From the NCBI GenBank assembly GCA_023548195.1, contig JAJHZJ010000693.1:806001-870000 (forward strand): a stretch of DNA of 64,000 nt. The letters run 5' to 3'. The stretch comes from Bettongia penicillata ogilbyi (Eukaryota > Chordata > Mammalia > Diprotodontia > Potoroidae). This document shows, one piece after another, positions 57,090 to 64,000 of this stretch (its first letter is position 1; the number at the start of each line of letters is the position of its first letter). The translations under genes and the position numbers were made by a program. A model generated the notes under the pieces. That model was not told the origin of the DNA. It did no database searches and saw nothing but the letters and a program-made list of their open reading frames with translations.

Positions 57090-58905
57090 CGTTACTCTGT
57101 TATTTTCAAAAGAGTCAACAAAGTATCCCATCCTGCAAGCACTAAATAGATGAGTAACACAACTGATAAATAATCTAACAACAAAGTTTAAAGAGCTGGC
57201 AGATCCTCCTGTATTCTCCTACAAACAGGGAGATGGTTTGAACGGATTTTTCAACACCAAATCCTCCCTTCAACAGAGGACAATTCCCTGAGAGACCACT
57301 AAGCCCTCAACCAGAGAAAGGCAAGGCCTCAGGAGTGAAACTTCTAGTACTCACACAGATCATGAGCTAGTACAAAGCGGTAAGACCTTAGCCTATAAAA
57401 CCCAATAAAGCAGAAACAGAGGGGAGAAGAGAGGAGTCAAAAGTCAAAGGAAAGGGATTTTTCCAACCACTTAATTTTCGGCACACTTAAATTTCCAAAG
57501 GCCTACACAATCAGGCTACTTTACTGTTAGACAGTCACCAATTTGGCATAAAGGGTTAGCAAACAAGTTTTCTCCAAGGGCACTCATAGTTTACAATGCC
57601 AATTCGACAAAACTGGCTCAATTTCATTAAAATCCCACAGGACCTTGATTAAAAAAAGAAAACAAAAAGGACTTCTACAATAAAAATATAAAGCAACGGG
57701 ACATTCCATTTGACAGAAGGGTTTTTTCTTGTTTTAAAAACAAAAACACCACGAGAAAAAAATGGAAATGCTGTTTATTTTTATTACTTCACCTTTCATT
57801 TTAACATTCAAAAAGTAAGCCAATTCTATCAACTACAAGCCTTCAGTAAGCATTTACTCTGAAAGCCTCACAAAATCCTGGCCACCTGGAGCACTGCACA
57901 TTATCCAAGAGCTGTATTCAAGAATATTTTCCAATTCTTATACATACTCTCTCCAAACCAGACTGGAAAAAAAAAAAGAATTAATTGCAACTAGCCAAAG
58001 GGGGAAGATTTCTGGTAGACAATTGGACTACTGTGTTGTAAATTAGCTTGTTCACACCTGCAGAATAATCTCACCAGCATAACCCATCTAGCCTGAAATG
58101 CAGCCCTGTCGTCTAGAAAGGGGGGATGTCTTTTTCTACAAGATGCTATCTGTAACTGATAAACTCTTTGGAAGAGAGAAGCGGCAGCAGATGTGAAAGC
58201 CACATGGCCCTCTCTCTACAAAGCAGGAGAGCAGAAAGCAATGCTCAAAGAAATGATTTCTTTAACAGCAGTTCCATATCAAGAAAAAGATTTTATCTTC
58301 TAATGCTGACTTTTTATAAAGCAGCTATTAAACCCTATCCCAAGATTACAACTAATAGCACCCGGCAGACATCCAGCAGTGGGGCCCATCTAGTTACACG
58401 CCTATTTTCAGCTTTGGGGAATGCAGTCAATATGTAAAGTTAGACTCTAACAAATCAAATGCCCAACAAGGATAAAAGTCAATACAGGTTTCCCCTGATT
58501 AATGGAAAAGAAGTGTTTCAAGAGTAAATTTCTACTAAATGAATCTTCTTTTCTAATACATCTTCATCATATACTGAAGACGGACTCTTCACAGAATCTC
58601 AGATCTAGAGATGGATCTGCAGAGGCCATCTATTTTTGCTATAAAGAATCTGTACTGATCCAATACAAATTCAAAAATTCAACCCTGCTGTCCAAAAAAA
58701 GTCCTTTTGGAACACAGCCTTTTCAAATTCATATTTTTAAAAATCGTAACTTCCCATTCAATTGTGAAAAATAATACTGTGCTAAAATAAAAGAACAGGA
58801 TATATATGAGGACTGGACCTGTGATTTCACTGCGATAGGAAACTCCCTCTACCAGTGCAGGTCAGCAACTTCTCTGCATCTCACATTCTTTGAGAGTTTC
58901 TTAGA
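57090..58905. other. FBXW8 intron, unassigned
   Basis: No exon or mobile element recognised. The sequence is moderately AT-rich with short poly-A runs. Confidence 0.35.
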
Positions 58906-58908
58906 ACA

Positions 58909-59290
58909 GTGGTGTGAAACTCAAATAGAAACAGGGCCATTAAACCATACGTAAGGATCCCTGCTGGTGGCATATGAACTTAGAACACCACAAAGTAACA
59001 TTATGTTTTATTGTAGGGCAGCTAAGTGGCACAGTAGATAGAGTGCCAGGCTTGGAGTCAGGAAGAACTGGGTTCAGTTCTAGCCCCAGACACTTTCTTA
59101 GCTGTGTGACCCTGGACAAGTCACTTGATGCTGTTTGCCTCACTCTTCTCATCTGTAAAATGAGATGGAGAAGGAGCCGAGAAAACCTCAAATGGGGTCA
59201 TGAAGAGTCAGACACAACCAAACAAAAACTGTTCTATTGTATTTTTAGTTATTTTGCTAAACATTTCACCAGCCAGTGTGTATCTGACAC
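58909..59290 (+). mobile_element. hAT MITE interrupted by a SINE (copy B)
   Basis: Left half 58909-59015: cagtggtgtgaaactcaaat, gaaacagggccattaaacca, aaggatccctgctggtggca, then acattatgttttattgta. Right half 59231-59270: ttctattgtatttttagtta and ttgctaaacatttcacc. The two are separated by a SINE. The same MITE, reversed, is copy A at 46225. Confidence 0.7.
59018..59228 (+). mobile_element. Marsupial tRNA-like CORE-SINE in the hAT MITE
   Basis: gggcagctaagtggcacagt, gagtgccaggcttggagtca, agctgtgtgaccctggacaa and caaatggggtcatgaagagt. It is flanked by gttttattgta and gttctattgta, an 11-bp target-site duplication with one mismatch. Confidence 0.88.
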
Positions 59291-59294
59291 ATCT

Positions 59295-59400
59295 GACTTT
59301 AGGGTCACACAGCTGTAATGTGTCAGAGGAAGGGGTCTTAAGCAAGGTCTTCTTGGCTCCAGGGTCAGTCTTCCATTAACTGTGTCACACAGCCTCTGGT
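59295..59400 (-). mobile_element. MIR-family fragment
   Basis: agggtcacacagctgtaatg, cttggctccagggtcagtct and ccattaactgtgtcacaca. Confidence 0.6.
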
Positions 59401-60145
59401 AAAACAGGATCACACAACCAACAGAAAGTCTGGCCCCTAAACTTTCCCTGAGACATTCAAAAAAGGAACAGGCTGTTTTTCTGGGAGACTGGGGTATCCC
59501 TTCCATAGAGCTCTTTGAGAACTTTGAGAGTGCTGTGGAAGAAATTCATGTGTGGGTCTGGATGATCTCTGAAGTAGTTTTCCATCCCTTAGGCTTGTAA
59601 GATTGTTTTTAATACAATCAGAGCAGAAGTAGTGATCACTAAAGCTTGGGGAAATTCACTAAAGTCGCAAATTCTTTTTCTTATTTCTAACTTTATATTC
59701 CTTTGGTTTTTGTACACAATTCTCTACTATTTAAACTATACTCTTTCTAACATCTTTTTCCGGGAATATATGAACAGTTACAGTATCACAGAATGGAAGA
59801 AGAATACAACACCTACTATGGAAATGTTTAATTCTTGCTTGGCAATGGAGATTCTCTCCAGTCTGTGGGAAGTAGTCAACAGACTGCCTGACGATGATTT
59901 AAAAAAAATAATCCTGTGCCAGTGCTATTTTTGCTCCCAACGTCATCGTTTATTTAACTATTGGCTGGCATCTCTCCACTAGGGACTGTAGCGCATCAAC
60001 AGCACAAGTGGCTGAACCTTGCGGAACAGCGATCATTGTCATGTATTTTCTACATGTAACAAAGGGAGCTGGGTATTTCAGATGGCAACAGCTCATTGTG
60101 GCAATACTGACAGTACGGTAAGTACAAAGCACAGCGGGCACTTTC
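59401..60145. other. FBXW8 intron, unassigned
   Basis: About 59800-60000 resembles no family I know. A plus-strand frame of 116 codons (59632-59982) has no recognisable motif and is not treated as a gene. Confidence 0.35.
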
Positions 60146-60147
60146 TT

Positions 60148-60395
60148 GCTGTTGCTCAGCCCTGCCTGGCTCTTCGTGATCCTGTTTGGGGTTTTCTTGA
60201 CAAAGACACCAGAGTGGTTTACCATTTCCTTCTTCAGCTCATTTTACGGATGAGGAATCTGAGGCAAACAGGGTTAAGTGACTTACCCAAGATCACACAG
60301 CTAATAAGTGTCTAAGGCTGGATTTGAATTCAGGAAGATGAGTCTTCCTGATTCAAGCCTAGCACTCTATCCACTTGGCCACCTAGCTGCCCCGT
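60148..60395 (-). mobile_element. Marsupial tRNA-like CORE-SINE
   Basis: gctgttgctcagccctgcct, cgtgatcctgtttggggttt, ttaccatttccttcttcagc, gaggaatctgaggcaaacag, gatcacacagctaataagtg and the head ctatccacttggccacctag. Nearly full length. Confidence 0.88.
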
Positions 60396-60678
60396 GTTTA
60401 TTTAATTGTTTAAGTGTTTATTTAATTAAATTGACAAAGGGGTAGGGCAACATACCCTTCTAAACACACAAGTATGGAGGGTGTTATTTCTACAAATGCA
60501 TTCACAAAGATTCATTAATTCCACAAATTTTGAATTCTGTTCAGAAAAAAATGTCATTGAATGAAGCCTACCCTACTTAGAGTTAAAAGAGTTCTCTGAC
60601 ACAAAACTGAATTTCCTTAGGTACCTGTTGTTAATCCTTGTGACCGCAAAGGAATGACATCAGACAGGCAAGGCTTAC

Positions 60679-60783
60679 CTGAGCACACCTTCCCAGGTCA
60701 GTCCTGCCCAGATACTGAAATATCTTTAATGCCAGTTCATAAGGTAGCTGGACATCAAAGAAGGGGATCTCATTGATTTCATT
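60679..60783 (-). CDS. FBXW8: FBXW8 internal exon encoding the start of the F-box
   Basis: This exon encodes 35 residues ending in the first two thirds of an F-box: LPYELALKIFQYLGR, then a DLGRCAQ stretch. The F-box binds SKP1 and so docks the protein onto the CUL7 ubiquitin ligase. On the minus strand a pyrimidine-rich acceptor (ttgttcttttcag) precedes AATGAAATC, and the exon ends GCTCAG before gtaagc. Both boundaries are phase 0, and the next exon continues the F-box without a break. The LPYELALKIFQYL/GRCAQVS pattern matches FBXW8 as I remember it, and does not match FBXW7 or other F-box/WD40 proteins. The exon is 105 nt. The upstream exon(s) with the start codon are not visible in the 3.2 kb above it. 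Confidence 0.93.
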
Positions 60784-61915
60784 CTGAAAAGAACAAAATA
60801 AAATCATTAAAACATAAGTTTCAGATTCCACAGTATGAAAACAGCTCATAATGAGTTCCAGGTAATTACTAGGCAACAATTCTTAGGTAGAAATAATAGA
60901 CATCATACTGTTTTCTAAGTGAAGGGACAAGTTCTTGCTATTCCACAGATCAGAAGCATGCAACTAATTCAGGGCTTAGCAATCTTTTTCAAATCCCAGA
61001 CTCCTCAGTGGACAACCCCACTGTGCACTTCTGGAATCCTGGAGACCAGTTCCCACAATGTTTCAAAAAAGCCAGAAGAGATTCCCACATTACAAGCTAG
61101 GGAGCACGGCAGGAATCGGTGTAAAGGTTCACGCACTTTAAGGGGGGGTGCCTCTGGTTTCTAAAGAGGCTGGAGCAGCCAGTGGCAAAGAAAAGAGGCC
61201 TGAGAATCCAGGCACCCAGGAGCGAGAAAGAGCTCTGGCTTCCAAGAAAACTGCTGCTACCCCCAACTTGGAGAGGGAGACCCACACACTGAGAAAGCTG
61301 ATCTAATTCACTAAGTGTTTTCATTAGGAAAAAAAGAGCAGGGTTGTGAAAAGGAATAAACAGTAAATAAATAGAATGCTACTCTTAATTGAGGTAAATG
61401 CCATCTTCCCTTTGCTGCTAGAAGAGCAGAATTTCCTAATGCACTCAGGGGATTACACTGGTTAACCTGAGTGGGCCAATGCAAACAAAGCGTTTCTTCT
61501 ACTGTGTCATTTATTAATGCTGAGAAATTAGAGCTTGCTTGTCTTTAGTTAAGCAATTAGAGATGAGGTAACAGGCTTCATTTGAGAGAAAAGGCTGTCT
61601 TGAAGTGCCTGCCTACAAAGAGAAACGAAAGTGTCAAAACAAAAAGAAAAATAGACCCTGTGCTCTCCTCCACTTGCGCCTGCCTCGTTTCATTTTATAC
61701 TGGGCAAAAATCATGCTGCTCATTCCACCAGCAGGTATATGCTTAATAAAATGCAATTTAATCAGCTTTGGCTGACTTCGGTGGTTTATCATCATGACAG
61801 GCCAATTGCTAATTCACCATTCCAAAGAAAACATCCTTATTCACCACCGTGTGGCTCTAGGCTTCAAACAGACTCATACTCTCGGTTTTTAAAGCAAATA
61901 CGGTTCTACCAGAAG
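60784..61915. other. FBXW8 upstream intron, largely non-repetitive
   Basis: I recognise no exon or mobile element up to the L1 fragment at about 61916. The stretch from about 61425 to 61870 is AT-rich and complex in sequence, with several TAAT/ATTA cores. It is a candidate conserved noncoding element, but this cannot be shown from one sequence. Confidence 0.4.
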
Positions 61916-61919
61916 AACT

Positions 61920-62272
61920 CTGTACCCAGAAATATTGTAAGGATGGTCAACGGTGAAAGACTTGCCTGCCTTGATCAAGACAGTGATCCAAGACAATTAC
62001 AAAGCCTTCATGATGAGAATGCTATCTACCTCCAAACACAGAACATTTTTACTCTCTTCATTTTTATTGTTTTGTTTGCATTTTCCTTTGCAACATGGCT
62101 AATATGGAAATATGTCTTGCATTACTTCATGTGTCTAATTAATAACAAATTGTTTGCCTTCCCAAGGAGGGTGGGGGAGCAGAACGGAAGGAGAGAATTG
62201 GGACCTCAAAATTTAAAAAAATTATTATTAAAATTTTTTACATATAATTGGGAAATATTTAACAAAATAACT
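61920..62272 (+). mobile_element. L1 3'-end fragment
   Basis: gaaatattgtaaggatggtc, agtgatccaagacaattaca, then ttgcaacatggctaatatgg, aatatgtcttgcattacttc and an A/T-rich tail, with a TA microsatellite at 62275-62296. It explains the 3' half of a 189-codon plus-strand open frame, which is not a gene. Confidence 0.75.
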
Positions 62273-62329
62273 AAAATATATATATATATATATATTTTGA
62301 AAACTTAACTTAAAAAAATATGTTTCAAA

Positions 62330-63285
62330 CTTCCTCAAACTTAAGTCTGGAGAATCCTTGGAAATGTTCCAGTTCATGTAGGAGTCTGAGGCATGTAGAA
62401 CCACCAGTGCAAAGAGACACGGAGACAAGAGGAGAGTTGTGCGCGTGGAAATGAAAGCAGGCCAGTTTGACTGGATCACCAAGGACAGGAGGGAAAATAT
62501 ATATCAACAAGGCCAAAAAGAATAATATTCAGCTACAGTAAAGCTTAGAGGGTCAAGTACTGAGGCCAGAAGGTGTGGCCACATAAGAAAAGTGTACAAG
62601 AAGAGATAAGAATGTACCTGCAAACGTTCACATGCCAAAATGAAGGCCTTGACGAAAAATAATAGGAAGTCTTTCATGAAAAGCAGTGTTTCTCCAAATA
62701 TGCTTTATTAGCGTCCGAGGGAGGCACAAAACAATTCCAAAGGAATTCCATATGTGAGAGAGGAGAGAAATAGAAATACTACTAAGGCTAAAATAGACCT
62801 CTGGGAAAAAACACCAAGCCAACAGCAATGGTTTGTTCCTACCCTAGGACCTGGAGACAATCTCGTTACTGTTTTTCCTCATGTATTGGGCTTGCCTAGC
62901 ACACTGCCAAGGTTCTTCACTTTAACTCAGGGTTAAGGATGGATTAAGAGACGGAAAATATTTCTTCTCGTTACCCAGGTAGGGCATGTGGGGAAGAAAG
63001 TCTACCTTCCTAAGTAAGCCTGGCCTTGCTCATCCCTCTCAAGAATGCCAGACCTCGCTTGGGCAAAGAAAGCCTCAAATTTCTTTCATCAAAGCCTCCA
63101 GAGATTCCACTTCCCAAGTCCTCATCCTTCACCTGGCTGTACCACTCTGAGATTTCTCTGACTAACTTCCCCAGCATGCCCCAGGCAGCAGCAGCGTCCT
63201 GTAAGATCTCATGGGCACCCTCTTCTGATTGGCAGGTTGGCATCAGTGAGTGGGGCCGTGAACTCCAAAGCCTCCAGTGAAGGAG
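62330..63285. other. Upstream intron, unassigned
   Basis: No repeat or exon recognised. Short open frames on both strands have no family similarity I can name. Confidence 0.3.
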
Positions 63286-63289
63286 AGAG

Positions 63290-63505
63290 CTCACCTCAGC
63301 ACTTCTCATTCCTCCCCTGGCTGCTCTACTTTGGGCCTATTCTCCTCCTCCTTTTCACACTCCCTGCCCACACCTGTGTTTTGCCTACCCCGTTAGATCA
63401 TAACCTCCTTGAGGGCAGGGACTATCTCTTTTTCATATCTATATCCCCAGTGCTTAGCATAGTGCCTGAAACAAAGTAGGTCCTTCATGTTTATTGCCAA
63501 TTTCA
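63290..63505 (+). mobile_element. L2 3'-end fragment
   Basis: cattcctcccctggctgctc, gttagatcataacctccttg, agggcagggactatctcttt and the 3' end agtgcttagcatagtgcctg. Confidence 0.85.
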
Positions 63506-63524
63506 AAGTGGCTTACTCTGCTAA

Positions 63525-64000
63525 CATGTTTAAGACAGAAGTCATCTCCCCCTTCGATTGACCCACTACCCTTCTGAACTTCCTGTTTGGAAAGCCCCTC
63601 CATGTGTTCAGATCCTTACGGGTTCAGATCTCACTCTCCCTCACCCCACATATCCAGTTACCATATTTCACTGTGGCCAGCTTCCTAACATCTCTCCTTT
63701 CTGGCCTCTCCTCTCCACTTACAGGCAGCTTCTGCCATTCAGGCTCTTGTACTTGTCTAGACAATCACAATGGCCTTCTACTGGGTCTCCCTGCTACAAG
63801 GCTCTCTTCACTCCAACCCCTCCTTCACACAGTGGACAAAGTGATGTTCCTGCAGCCTAGGTCTGACTGCATTTCCCCCTTCACCTGTCTCTCCTTTGCT
63901 CCATGAACTACAGTGGCTCCCTATTACTTCTAAGATAAACAGCTCTATTTGGCCCTTTCCAGTCTTATTATGACCCAGCCACCCAGCTTACCTATGCCTC
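63525..64000 (+). mobile_element. L2 3'-half fragment, running off the window
   Basis: acatgtttaagacagaagtc, cttcctgtttggaaagcccc-like, then gtgttcagatccttacggg, tctggcctctcctctccact, gtcttctactgggtctccct-like blocks and cagtggctccctattacttc. Typical L2 order in plus orientation. Confidence 0.75.

Noticed and set aside
59632..59982. 116-codon plus-strand frame
   Set aside because: AT-rich, Leu/Phe/Ser-rich composition typical of chance frames in intronic DNA.
60679..60783. FBXW7 as the source of the F-box/WD40 exons
   Set aside because: The F-box (LPYELALKIFQYL..DLGRCAQVS), linker and WD40 sequence fit FBXW8; FBXW7 has a different linker and different repeat motifs.
61739..62308. 189-codon plus-strand open frame
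   Set aside because: Its second half is an L1 3' UTR ending in a TA microsatellite, and the first half has no homology I can see. Open by chance.
1..64000. CRISPR arrays, tRNA or rRNA genes, prokaryotic operons or retroviral proviruses
   Set aside because: Nothing with regular spaced repeats, cloverleaf gene structure, paired LTRs or gag/pol/env frames was seen. The tRNA-like sequences are SINE heads.

Overview
This window looks like intronic chromosomal DNA from a marsupial, probably an Australian species. The repeat content supports this: marsupial-type LINE-1 and half-L1 (HAL1) elements, many L2 and MIR copies, RTE/BovB-like LINE remains, hAT MITEs, and a tRNA-like SINE whose head reads 'ggcagctaagtggcacagtagatagag'-like sequence. 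The opossum-specific version of that SINE was not seen. The species assignment is inference.

The only cellular gene I recognise is FBXW8 on the minus strand. Four consecutive internal coding exons are present, from 5' to 3' of the gene: 60679-60783, 49256-49420, 45782-45870 and 18361-18518. All have GT-AG boundaries and compatible phases. Together they give 172 uninterrupted codons covering the F-box, the linker and the first WD40 repeat. The first exon(s) should lie above 64000 and the remaining WD40 exons below position 1; I found neither here. FBXW8 is the F-box substrate receptor that works with SKP1 and the cullin CUL7.

The rest is intron filled with mobile elements, often nested. 1-3.1 kb: L1, hAT and L2 debris. 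4-6.7 kb: a hAT palindrome, MIR, SINE and an antisense L2 with reverse-transcriptase remains. 11.2-14.7 kb: an internally deleted L1. 20.5-24.2 kb: an old L1 fragment, an L2 fragment and a HAL1 inserted into that L2. 29.9-30.9 kb: MIR, L2 and a long TG tract. 32.3-32.7 kb: antisense RTE. 35.7-38.8 kb: a HAL1 with target-site duplication, GC-rich 5' monomers and a fully open 366-codon ORF1. 39.2-43.1 kb: L2 with a nested L1 and a nested processed retrocopy. 46.2 and 58.9 kb: two hAT MITEs, each carrying the same kind of SINE at nearly the same spot. 50.8-52.4 kb: L2 split by a Tigger1-like DNA transposon. 53.8-54.3 kb: an L1 whose ORF2 start is joined in frame to its C-terminus.

The most notable points are the intact HAL1 ORF1 with an N-terminal PIP-box-like motif, the clustering of deletion breakpoints at the start of L1 ORF2, and the paired SINE-in-MITE composites. 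Several non-repetitive stretches (about 8.4-8.7, 55.4-55.9 and 61.4-61.9 kb) look like candidate conserved noncoding elements. No rRNA, tRNA gene, CRISPR or prokaryotic feature was seen.
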